Shown: piece by piece, positions 1 to 6,971 of the stretch
How positions within the stretch are numbered: the first letter of the stretch is position 1
How the letters are laid out: every line of letters begins with the position of its first letter
Source of the DNA: Candidatus Cloacimonadota bacterium
GTDB lineage: Bacteria > Cloacimonadota > Cloacimonadia > JGIOTU-2
Assembly (NCBI GenBank): GCA_016932035.1
Contig: JAFGDR010000017.1
Span: 1-9,309, forward strand
Reading direction: 5' to 3'
DNA length: 9,309 bases
The notes under the pieces: model-generated
Told to the model about the DNA's origin: nothing
The model's database searches: none
The model's input: only the letters and a program-made list of their open reading frames with translations
Made by a program: the position numbers and the translations under genes

Positions 1-314
1 AAGAGATTGCTAAAATATTAGGTATTCGTACAGAATCCTCTAACTCAACTGATTATACACTCATGAGTGGAAAAAACGAAAAGATCATCTCGATCGTTAA
101 ACAGCTTGGTGGAACACACTATCTTACCGGTCCTTCTGCTCAAGCATATATAAAACCAGAACTATTCAAAAAGAACAGCATCGAGATCGAATTTATGGAT
201 TACTCGCACTATCCAATCTATGATCAGCCATGGGGAAAATTTTCACATAATGTCTCGATTCTTGATATGCTTTTCTGCACCGGATCAAAGGCACACAAGT
301 ACATCTGGGGATAA
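1..314 (+). CDS. WbqC-family protein, C-terminal part (5' truncated by window edge)
   Basis: The reading frame is open from base 3 to the TAA at 312-314 and gives 103 residues with no stop, so the true start lies upstream of the window. An internal ATG at 63 is not a believable start because the family similarity runs through it. The segment carries WbqC-family C-terminal signatures: a G-T-H-Y-L-T-G-P-S-A block, then Y-S-H-Y-P-I-Y-D-Q and H-N-V-S-I-L-D-M-L-F-C-T-G near the end. Family members are roughly 230 residues, so a little under half is present. WbqC proteins sit in O-antigen and other surface-glycan loci and their biochemical activity is not firmly established. Here the gene ends 3 nt before a sugar aminotransferase, which suggests co-transcription and a role with an amino sugar (inference). 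Family call is fairly sure, function is not. Confidence 0.82.
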   Translation, partial: EIAKILGIRTESSNSTDYTLMSGKNEKIISIVKQLGGTHYLTGPSAQAYIKPELFKKNSIEIEFMDYSHYPIYDQPWGKFSHNVSILDMLFCTGSKAHKYIWG

Positions 315-317
315 AAA

Positions 318-1442
318 ATGATGAGAATTCCATTTAATATACCGTGTGTATGGGGAGATGAGCAGAAATATTTGGAAAAAGTTATATCAAATAGGAAATT
401 TTCAGGGAGAGGTGAATTCTGCAAAAAATGTGCAACACTAATAGGAAAAATCACTTTAGCAAAGAAAGTTTTTATGACTTCATCCTGTACTGCTGCGCTG
501 GAAATGTGCGCCATAATCCTGCATCTACAGCCCGGTGATGAAATCATCATGCCTTCATTTACTTATATTGCTTCATCAAATCCATTTGTGCGAAACGGAG
601 CGAAAATAGTCTGGTGTGACATCAGAAAAGACATGAAAAATATTGATAATAATCAACTCGAGAAACTGATTACAAAGAAGACAAAAGCTGTTGTCATAGT
701 TCATTATGGTGGTTTCTCCTGTGAAATGGATGAAATCACTGCAATCTGTAAAAAACATAATATACTCTTAATCGAAGATGCAGCCATGGCGCTTGGCACA
801 AAATACAAAGACAAACCTTTGGGAAGTTTTGGCGACTTTGCAGTTATCAGTTTCCACGAGACAAAAAATATCCAATGCGGAGAAGGCGGAGCTTTACTTG
901 TAAACAATCCTGACATGATTGAGGAAGCCACTTATCTGTATGATAAAGGAACAAATCGAGGAGAATTTGAAAAGGGCGAGTCAGACAATTATACATGGAT
1001 ATCGAGCAGCTCAAATTTTCTTATGTCAGAACTACAGGCAGCTTTTTTGTACACCCAGTTGCTGCATCTTACAGAAATTACTCATGAACGCCTGAATAAT
1101 TGGAATTTATATTATGAGCTGCTCTCGCGATTCTTACCATCTGATTCTCTTGCACCCACGTCTTCACATATACAATCAAATGCACATATTTTCTACATTA
1201 TGTTATCAAACTCAAATGAAAGAAAACTACTGATACAATACCTGGAAAAGCGAGGAATCCAGACAGTGTTTCACTATATTCCTCTGCATAGTGCTCCTTT
1301 TTGGCAAGGGAAATACTCTGAAACACAACTTCCTGTTACGGACAAGGTCAGCCAAACCATTCTCCGGCTTCCTCTTTTTTTCGGTTTTATTCCTGATTAT
1401 ATTACTGAAATTGTTCATCATGTAAGGCAATTCTTAACATAA
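318..1442 (+). CDS. wecE: dTDP-4-amino-4,6-dideoxygalactose transaminase (WecE/RffA type)
   Basis: A 374-residue PLP-dependent aminotransferase of the DegT/DnrJ/EryC1/StrS family. It is expected to move an amino group from glutamate to C4 of a dTDP-4-keto-6-deoxyhexose in the cytoplasm, feeding surface-glycan synthesis. Visible motifs are T-S-S-C-T-A-A-L-E-M (54-63, PLP phosphate region), P-S-F-T-Y (79-83), E-D-A-A with Asp154 for the PLP ring nitrogen, and S-F-H-E-T-K-N with Schiff-base Lys183. The K-G-T-N-R stretch, the Y-T-W-x-x-S-S-S block and V-F-H-Y-I-P-L-H near the C-terminus resemble E. coli WecE more than ArnB- or QdtB-type enzymes. Length matches the family. The start at 318 is chosen because GGGG at 307-310 lies 7 nt upstream; an ATG at 321 is also possible. 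The stereochemistry of the product cannot be read from sequence. Confidence 0.9.
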   Translation: MMRIPFNIPCVWGDEQKYLEKVISNRKFSGRGEFCKKCATLIGKITLAKKVFMTSSCTAALEMCAIILHLQPGDEIIMPSFTYIASSNPFVRNGAKIVWCDIRKDMKNIDNNQLEKLITKKTKAVVIVHYGGFSCEMDEITAICKKHNILLIEDAAMALGTKYKDKPLGSFGDFAVISFHETKNIQCGEGGALLVNNPDMIEEATYLYDKGTNRGEFEKGESDNYTWISSSSNFLMSELQAAFLYTQLLHLTEITHERLNNWNLYYELLSRFLPSDSLAPTSSHIQSNAHIFYIMLSNSNERKLLIQYLEKRGIQTVFHYIPLHSAPFWQGKYSETQLPVTDKVSQTILRLPLFFGFIPDYITEIVHHVRQFLT

Positions 1443-1446
1443 AATT

Positions 1447-3129
1447 ATGAACACGAGAAGAAATTTCTTTAAAACAAGAATTTTCATCATTCTTCTCGTT
1501 GTTGTTCTGTTTGCATTGTATTTCTCTCCATATTTGATTCGCGGAAAAAACGTCTTTATTCCGATTCACGACAACCTTAACCAGTTGAATATGCAGGGAA
1601 TTTTTGATGGGAAGTATAGGGCAAATTTCTATCCCAATTCTGATACCAAGGAATATACATTACCAACGGCTCATAGTATCTTCCACGTATCACACTTTAA
1701 ACTGGATAAATTATTTTTCTTATTTGATTATTTCTGGGGATATGTATTCAATGAATTTTTCTATCGTGTGCTCTCATTTATCGGAATGTTCTTTTTACTT
1801 AAGATTTTCATATTCAAAAGGAAATTGCCAGATTACGTTTCCGTTATTTTTTCGTTGGCCTGGATTTCTTTACCATTCTGGCCTCAGGGAAATCTATCAA
1901 TAGCCGGCATTCCCCTTCTTATTTTGGGTTTTATCAACATCTATCAAAATCGTTATATTGCACTTTCTTATCTTATTATCGTTGTCTATTCATTGTATTC
2001 AAATTTCTTTTTTTCAGGAATATACATTTTCATCCTTCTTATAATTCTCAACATATATTTTCTAATAAAGCGCAGAACCAACCTCCATTTCTTCCTCGCT
2101 TCAGTTCTCTTCTTCCTTCTTGCAGTAATAAGTCATTTCCCTGTTTTTTATAATCTATTGATATTGAAAATCCCGACGAATCGAGCTGTACAAGTGATGG
2201 AAAAGTACAATTTTGTAGATTCTTTAAAGAATATGTTATTTTTATTTTTCAATTCAATAAAACTCTCTCATTCGTATCATTCGTATCTCATTTTTCCTAC
2301 TTGTCTTATTTTCTCAATTATTATATTGAAATTCGGGAAGAAACAAGAAAAAAAAATAATTCTTGGATTATGGGGCTTGCAGTGTGTACTAGTCTTCATA
2401 TATGGAATATACTTTTTCCGTCCATTCTCTTTTTTGTATGATACATTAAATATCGGATTCAATTTCAGCAGAATTTATGTTCTCAAGACTCTGATCTTGT
2501 ATATTCTCTGGGCTTTGTGTATAAAGTATTTTTATGATATCTATAAAAAAAAGAGTATCGCACTTGGAATAATCACGATCCTACTTCTCGCACAAATAGT
2601 TATAAACTTCTCATACTCAACAATAAAAACTTACCGTGGACATCCAACATTCAAAGAATTTATGTCCGAGCAACAATTTGATGAAATCAAACTTCAAGTT
2701 GATGATTGTAACGCTGAATATCGCATAGGATGTATTGGTTTTTTTCCTGCTGTTGCAAATTATAATGGATTTAAGACGATTGGCTCTTTCAGCGCTTACT
2801 ATCCAATTGAATTTAAGGAGAAATTCTATAAAGTAATCAAGGATGAACTTGGATCATCCGAAATCCTCACAGACTATTTCATACATCACGGTTCGGCATT
2901 GTTTTTATTTGATGATGCGATAGGCAAAAATTATTATGATCAGCATTTCATCAAAAAGAATATCCCTGAAATATCTTGTGAGTTAAATCTTTCGGAATTG
3001 CGAAAATTTGATGTGAAATATCTCTTTTCTACTTCAAAGATAAACAATGCTGATGAAATCGGTATCAAGTTACAATTAGTCAGTGATACCCCGAAATATT
3101 ACTATAAATTATATATTTATCAACTATAA
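1447..3129 (+). CDS. Polytopic membrane protein, YkoS/DUF6044-like, possible GT-C glycosyltransferase
   Basis: A 560-residue inner-membrane protein starting 4 nt after the transaminase gene, with only a poor ribosome site, so translational coupling is likely. Hydrophobic segments lie near 11-29, 105-124, 129-145, 151-166, 170-187, 189-208, 213-232, 278-296, 304-323, 343-362 and 369-388, about ten or eleven helices. A soluble C-terminal domain follows (about 390-560). The first loop has P-I-H-D-N-L-N (39-45), an acidic motif placed as in GT-C glycosyltransferases. The C-terminal domain has F-P-A-V-A-N-Y-N-G-F-K-T-I-G (433-446) and Y-Y-P-I-E-F-K (451-457), which I recognise as hallmarks of the YkoS/DUF6044 family known from Bacillus. 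Family function is unproven; glycan assembly is inferred from fold and operon. The gene looks more AT-rich than its neighbours and contains A9 and A8 runs (2348-2356, 2545-2552). Confidence 0.72.
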   Translation: MNTRRNFFKTRIFIILLVVVLFALYFSPYLIRGKNVFIPIHDNLNQLNMQGIFDGKYRANFYPNSDTKEYTLPTAHSIFHVSHFKLDKLFFLFDYFWGYVFNEFFYRVLSFIGMFFLLKIFIFKRKLPDYVSVIFSLAWISLPFWPQGNLSIAGIPLLILGFINIYQNRYIALSYLIIVVYSLYSNFFFSGIYIFILLIILNIYFLIKRRTNLHFFLASVLFFLLAVISHFPVFYNLLILKIPTNRAVQVMEKYNFVDSLKNMLFLFFNSIKLSHSYHSYLIFPTCLIFSIIILKFGKKQEKKIILGLWGLQCVLVFIYGIYFFRPFSFLYDTLNIGFNFSRIYVLKTLILYILWALCIKYFYDIYKKKSIALGIITILLLAQIVINFSYSTIKTYRGHPTFKEFMSEQQFDEIKLQVDDCNAEYRIGCIGFFPAVANYNGFKTIGSFSAYYPIEFKEKFYKVIKDELGSSEILTDYFIHHGSALFLFDDAIGKNYYDQHFIKKNIPEISCELNLSELRKFDVKYLFSTSKINNADEIGIKLQLVSDTPKYYYKLYIYQL

Positions 3130-3136
3130 TTTTCTC

Positions 3137-4393
3137 TTATTTTTTATATCTCGGTTCCCATTCAAGTTCGGGTTTTTCATAGTTAAGGTTCCAGATATAC
3201 TTCTCGATCTTATCTTTCAGGGATGAGTCGATCTCCTTCTTTACAGGATATATTTCTGCATTGAGAATATGCTTGAGGAGGATAATTGCTGTGGTGATCG
3301 TATTGTTATAACCCTGTGAGGAGACATTACGTTTACTATCTCCCGGAGTGTGTATGTGGAAGGAAGCCTTACCACCGAATCGAGCTATATTTACAGAAGG
3401 AACTTCATATACAGCAAAAGGCATATTATCGCTGCTGTAGATATCGAGTTTTGCTTCGTACAAGACACCGGCTTCTTTCATAAGGCCATCACAATACCCG
3501 AGAAGTTCATTGGTGCCAACAACCATCATACCATCAGATCCGATCGGATCGCCGGACACATCGAGATTGAGTATCAAACCAACCTTCTCTTTTATTTCAT
3601 CGAGATGAGATTTTACATAATGCTGACTACCTCTGAGTCCAAGCTCTTCTCCAGAGAAAAATATGACACGCAGATCTCGTTTGGGAGGATGTTTTGAAAA
3701 GTGCTCAAGAGCTTTGATAAGAGATATGGTCCCGCCTGCATTATCAGATGCACCCGGGCTTCGTGAGACTGTATCATAATGTCCCACTGCAAGTGTTAGA
3801 TTGTCATCCTTTTTTTTCACTGCAGGAACATTAACAATGATATTATGTGCTTTCTTTTTATGAACCTTCTGGGATATGGAAATTTTTATTGAAGAGCCAG
3901 TCTTTTGTGCCAGCTTCAATCCATCATTATAGGAGACTGTAACCATTGGCACATATCCATCAGGATGAAGTGACTGCCTGTGTGACAGACTCAGAGCTTC
4001 TCTTTCCGGTCTCCCGATCACAATATATGCTTTGATACCGCTTTTCTTGAGGTCAGGTCCAAGCTTTCGGGTATACCCCATTGACGCTACGATCTTATCT
4101 TTATATGCGTTCTTATTATAAGCTATGACGTCTTTGTTTTCTAAAAAGACAAACTCCCCTTCAAGCTCGATGCTGTCATTCAATCCAAAAGGAACTGCAT
4201 TAATTTTGAGATTATCTGCGCTGATTTGTGCTGTACCCGGTTCAAAAGTAATGATATCAAAAGATTCGGTTTTCGGTTCTAAGCCCAATTCTCTGCAATA
4301 TCCTGAAATGATCTCTCGTGCTCTTTTCTCTCCTTCAGTACCTGCAATCCTTACAAAATCCAGCTCTTTTATGATCTTAAAATGATTTATCAT
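3137..4393 (-). CDS. M28-family zinc aminopeptidase with PA domain
   Basis: A 418-residue metallopeptidase expected to bind two zinc ions and release N-terminal amino acids from peptides. Metal-site motifs are in order: G-H-Y-D-T (His205, Asp207), S-D-N-A-G-G (Asp217), G-E-E-L-G (Glu249 catalytic, Glu250 ligand), N-L-D (Asp278) and H-T-P-G-D (His348). An inserted protease-associated (PA) domain spans about 75-175, with the typical K-S-G-I-K-A-Y-I-V-I and V-P-M-V-T-V-S stretches. No signal peptide or membrane segment is seen, so a cytoplasmic enzyme is predicted. AGGAG (4399-4403, reading leftward) sits 5 nt before the ATG and fixes the start. The gene converges on the DUF6044-like gene with a 7-nt gap and no obvious terminator. 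Substrate range cannot be told from sequence. Confidence 0.9.
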   Translation of the reverse strand: MINHFKIIKELDFVRIAGTEGEKRAREIISGYCRELGLEPKTESFDIITFEPGTAQISADNLKINAVPFGLNDSIELEGEFVFLENKDVIAYNKNAYKDKIVASMGYTRKLGPDLKKSGIKAYIVIGRPEREALSLSHRQSLHPDGYVPMVTVSYNDGLKLAQKTGSSIKISISQKVHKKKAHNIIVNVPAVKKKDDNLTLAVGHYDTVSRSPGASDNAGGTISLIKALEHFSKHPPKRDLRVIFFSGEELGLRGSQHYVKSHLDEIKEKVGLILNLDVSGDPIGSDGMMVVGTNELLGYCDGLMKEAGVLYEAKLDIYSSDNMPFAVYEVPSVNIARFGGKASFHIHTPGDSKRNVSSQGYNNTITTAIILLKHILNAEIYPVKKEIDSSLKDKIEKYIWNLNYEKPELEWEPRYKK

Positions 4394-4566
4394 GAAGTCT
4401 CCTGTATAGATATTTTACATAAAATTCATCTACATAGAATTTCTTTTATGATGAATCGTGTCAAAATATATATGCATCTAGTTTAACATTCAGAATACAT
4501 TTCTGTAAAAAGTACTTTTCATAATTCCCTCCCTCGATTACATTCAATAATACTCTCAGCAATTCA
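4394..4566 (-). other. Intergenic region before the peptidase gene
   Basis: A 173-nt AT-rich gap between two leftward genes. Reading leftward it contains a perfect TTGACA (plus-strand TGTCAA at 4459-4464) about 65 nt before the peptidase start, but no convincing -10 at 16-18 nt. A 7-bp inverted repeat, ATTCATC (4424-4430) and GATGAAT (4450-4456), lies between this box and the gene and could be an operator; this is weak. No clear terminator hairpin with a U-tract follows the stop of the secreted-protein gene at 4567. Read-through into the peptidase gene is therefore possible. Confidence 0.3.
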
Positions 4567-6750
4567 TTATTTTATGATAAGTACTTTATTTACTAACTCA
4601 ATATCATCTCTTTGTATTTTGTAGAAGTAAATACCTGAAGAAATTTTCTCTGTATTCCAGATCGCATAACCATCTTTTCCTTGAACAGAATTGATGAGTT
4701 GACCTCGAATATTGTAGATGTTGATCGGGATTTCTTCACCTTCATGCATGTGTGGTATTGTATAGTTTACTTCAACAGAACCTGTAGCAGGATTAGGATA
4801 ATGATTTGCAAAAGATGTTTGTGATGTTGGAGGTTCATCAACATCATAGCTTACTACCATTGTAACAGGAATAACAACATCTGTTGTATCACTCCCGTTG
4901 TGTTCAATTATTATTTTTCCATAATGAGTTTCACCTGCTGACATTCCGGTTGCATTAAGTACCACTGTCATCTCTGTAGATCCTTCCGCGGGAATCGTAC
5001 CTGACGCATTCTCGGTAATAGTAGCCCAGCTGTCGGATTTTATTTCGTATCCAAACACAACATCCTGTGTGTCCTGAGAAATAATACCACCTAGCACAAC
5101 TTTTCCTGGAATAATTTGATCGCTGCAGAACAGTCCAGCAGCATACCCGTCTCCAAGATCATTATTGACCTGTATTTCAACTCCCGTAGGTTGACCTGTA
5201 GCAATATCTATTTGCTCAATCCAACAATCCTGGATAGGACCGTTTATACCTCTGAAGCACCACAAATAGGGACCCCCGTCTGAAAACCCATCGTACGCAA
5301 CGCTCATCATATATCCGGGACTAGCAATAAGGTCCCATTGAATACCTGATCTGTCAATAAAACGCAGATCCGTCAGACAATTATTAACCCAGAATCCATC
5401 ATTGATCGGATCATAGGTTATTGCTCTTATTTGCATCAAAGTATTAGTTGTACTTATCAGAGATTGTGAACCAAAATCCATTTCCCAGAAGTACATTTCT
5501 CTTTTTCCACCATAGAAATATGTCCCGTCATAAGCAAGCCCTCGAACTTCAGATACACCGGGGATTGAAAATGTATTAACCAGTGTGCCATCTAATTCTA
5601 ATTGATGGAACTCAGAGATATCATAATCAGTAAGATATAAATACGAACCGTCAGTATTTATACCAAAAAGTTTCGTTGATCCTGTAACTGCTGTAGCATC
5701 AAAACTGAAAAGCAAGTCACCAAAATTTTTTTCTTTTGGGTACCATACAGTAAATCCAGCATTATACGAAAAATCCGTGTTACCCAAATTTATTAACTCT
5801 ACCGAACTTTGATGAGTATCATTAGGTGGGACATGCTTAAATATTGAGGATGGATCTGGATTACATGTTGTCCAATCAAGAACAAAATTCAATCCAGCTG
5901 TTTGACCTACTTCAATGGTTACAAAATCTTCAGAAGAAAAAAATCCATCAGCAGAACAACTTGCCAAGTGATTACCAATCGGAATATCGTCCAAATTATA
6001 ACCAGTTTCAGTTGATAGAGTTGATTTATACGTACAGGTAATTGTTGCTCCTTCAATGAAATCACGTGTTCCCCCCTTAACAACCAATCCACATAAATTG
6101 CCTGTTAAATTTGAGTAAATCGGGAAAGAAGTATTTATATTTAGTCCCTCTGTACCGTTTACCTCTAAGTTATGCAAAACCAAGAGCCAATCACCGGGTG
6201 TCGTATACGAAGGAATATTGAATGATGCAATAAATTCATCAACTCCAGTCTGTTGGACCGAAGTTGCTGGAATAGTTTCAATATCATGTAATAGTAAAGC
6301 CATAGGATCGTAAGAAGAAGCAGCAACAGCAGTAATTATTGCATCAATTGATTCACCTTGAATAGCATAATTTGGTTGACAACATGTAATATATGGAAGA
6401 GCAAAATCAGGAACAATTTCAAAAGGTGCAGCCCAGGGATCCGGTTCTGCTTCAGAATACACCCAAATATCACAAGAACCAACCGGAAAATAATATGGGA
6501 TGCTAAAAGTAGCAAATACACATCGAGGAGATTCAGAGGTAACGGTTAAGCAATCGCAGGTATAGGTTCCACTTTCAATCCAGCACCATATCGCAACCCC
6601 ATACACAATAAAATCAACAGGTACGATTATATTTACACCCATATTTAAACCTGGATAAGCTACATTTGGAGTAACTAAATCAGAAGGAGTTTGTGAGAAC
6701 AAGAAGCAAGGAATTGTAAACAATAAAAATATTAACATAAATTTCTTCAT
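4567..6750 (-). CDS. Secreted multidomain protein with T9SS/Por-type C-terminal sorting domain
   Basis: A 727-residue exported protein. It starts with a signal peptide (1-19, M-K-K-F then a hydrophobic run ending F-L-F-S, cleavage probably before Gln20). Two beta-rich modules of similar design follow (about 25-115 and 118-215). Next come a carboxypeptidase-regulatory-like module (about 218-292), one half of an ASH/BACON-like N-x-G module (about 293-329), a propeller-like repeat region (about 342-567, with repeats such as G-L-A-Y-D-G-T-Y-F-Y) and the other ASH/BACON-like half (575-635). The final sorting domain (about 649-727) contains Y-P-N-P-A-T-G, I-Y-N-I-R-G-Q and S-S-G-I-Y-F-Y-K. No catalytic site is recognised, so a surface-attached structural or binding role is likely. 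A longer start at 6789 exists, but GGAGG and the signal peptide support 6750. Fifteen cysteines lie in the mature part. Confidence 0.85.
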   Translation of the reverse strand: MKKFMLIFLLFTIPCFLFSQTPSDLVTPNVAYPGLNMGVNIIVPVDFIVYGVAIWCWIESGTYTCDCLTVTSESPRCVFATFSIPYYFPVGSCDIWVYSEAEPDPWAAPFEIVPDFALPYITCCQPNYAIQGESIDAIITAVAASSYDPMALLLHDIETIPATSVQQTGVDEFIASFNIPSYTTPGDWLLVLHNLEVNGTEGLNINTSFPIYSNLTGNLCGLVVKGGTRDFIEGATITCTYKSTLSTETGYNLDDIPIGNHLASCSADGFFSSEDFVTIEVGQTAGLNFVLDWTTCNPDPSSIFKHVPPNDTHQSSVELINLGNTDFSYNAGFTVWYPKEKNFGDLLFSFDATAVTGSTKLFGINTDGSYLYLTDYDISEFHQLELDGTLVNTFSIPGVSEVRGLAYDGTYFYGGKREMYFWEMDFGSQSLISTTNTLMQIRAITYDPINDGFWVNNCLTDLRFIDRSGIQWDLIASPGYMMSVAYDGFSDGGPYLWCFRGINGPIQDCWIEQIDIATGQPTGVEIQVNNDLGDGYAAGLFCSDQIIPGKVVLGGIISQDTQDVVFGYEIKSDSWATITENASGTIPAEGSTEMTVVLNATGMSAGETHYGKIIIEHNGSDTTDVVIPVTMVVSYDVDEPPTSQTSFANHYPNPATGSVEVNYTIPHMHEGEEIPINIYNIRGQLINSVQGKDGYAIWNTEKISSGIYFYKIQRDDIELVNKVLIIK

Positions 6751-6754
6751 GGAA

Positions 6755-6759
6755 CCTCC
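6755..6759 (-). promoter_or_regulatory. Ribosome binding site deciding the start of the secreted-protein gene
   Basis: Reading leftward, GGAGG lies 4 nt before the ATG at 6750. The next residues form a standard signal peptide. An in-frame ATG 13 codons upstream (6789) would bury this site inside the coding region and put polar residues ahead of the signal sequence, so 6750 is preferred. Confidence 0.75.
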
Positions 6760-6830
6760 GAAAGTATTCATTATCACACTGGTACTCAAAAAAGAGTTTT
6801 TGTTTCAGATATGGTGTTGTAAGGTTTCGA

Positions 6831-6891
6831 TTTTCCGATCAGAAAAGAATGAAGAATTGCAAAGATTGATTCAGGTTCAATCCGAATTGAA
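6831..6891 (-). promoter_or_regulatory. Structured leader with alternative hairpins upstream of the secreted-protein gene
   Basis: In leftward RNA three short inverted repeats are visible. TTCAAT/ATTGAA (6876-6881 with 6886-6891) encloses a four-base TCGG loop. GATTGA/TCAATC (6877-6882 with 6864-6869) shares one arm with the first, so the two cannot form together. A 16-nt quasi-palindrome at 6831-6846 can fold with a GATC loop and one G-U pair. All are short and AT-rich. They match no known riboswitch, and a regulatory role is inference. Confidence 0.3.
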
Positions 6892-6912
6892 TAACAAGAT
6901 ACGATATAAAAA

Positions 6913-6942
6913 TTTCTACAAAAACAAAAGATTTAGTGTCAA
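6913..6942 (-). promoter_or_regulatory. Candidate promoter for the secreted-protein gene
   Basis: Reading leftward, a perfect TTGACA (plus-strand positions 6937-6942) is followed after 18 nt by TAGAAA (6913-6918), a 4/6 match to the -10 consensus. This would give a leader of about 155 nt before the ATG at 6750. The -10 is weak and no start site is known. Confidence 0.33.
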
Positions 6943-6945
6943 GAT

Positions 6946-6961
6946 TTTTAGTGCACTAAAA
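6946..6961 (-). promoter_or_regulatory. Perfect 16-bp palindrome, candidate operator or hairpin
   Basis: TTTTAGTGCACTAAAA is its own reverse complement over 16 bases. It lies 10 nt beyond the antiporter stop codon and 3 nt from the TTGACA box of the candidate promoter for the next gene. The uninterrupted symmetry suits a dimeric repressor or activator. As RNA it gives a 6-bp stem with a four-base loop, weak for a terminator but not excluded. Confidence 0.4.
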
Positions 6962-6971
6962 TAACTATTTA

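Noticed and set aside
2269-2286. Tandem 9-bp repeat CATTCGTAT x2
   Set aside because: A single in-frame duplication giving His-Ser-Tyr twice in a loop of the membrane protein; too short to call a repeat element.
3104-3120. AT-only inverted repeat (ATAAAT/ATTTAT) before a T-rich stretch at the end of the DUF6044-like gene, considered as a terminator
   Set aside because: The stem has no G-C pair, lies within coding sequence and is about 20 nt from the T-run, so it would be too weak.
3537-3550. Perfect 14-bp palindrome GATCCGATCGGATC with three GATC sites
   Set aside because: It lies within the peptidase gene and is explained by codons for Asp-Pro-Ile-Gly-Ser-Asp; there is no regulatory context.
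4493-4520. CAGAA/TTCTG inverted repeat and the AAAAGTACTTTT palindrome after the secreted-protein gene, considered as terminators
   Set aside because: The stems are only five pairs or have almost no loop, and no U-tract is placed correctly for leftward transcription.
6749-6964. A 71-codon plus-strand open frame across the gap before the secreted-protein gene
   Set aside because: It has no ribosome site, its start overlaps the signal-peptide codons on the other strand, and its composition is low-complexity; the gap is better read as a leader and promoter.
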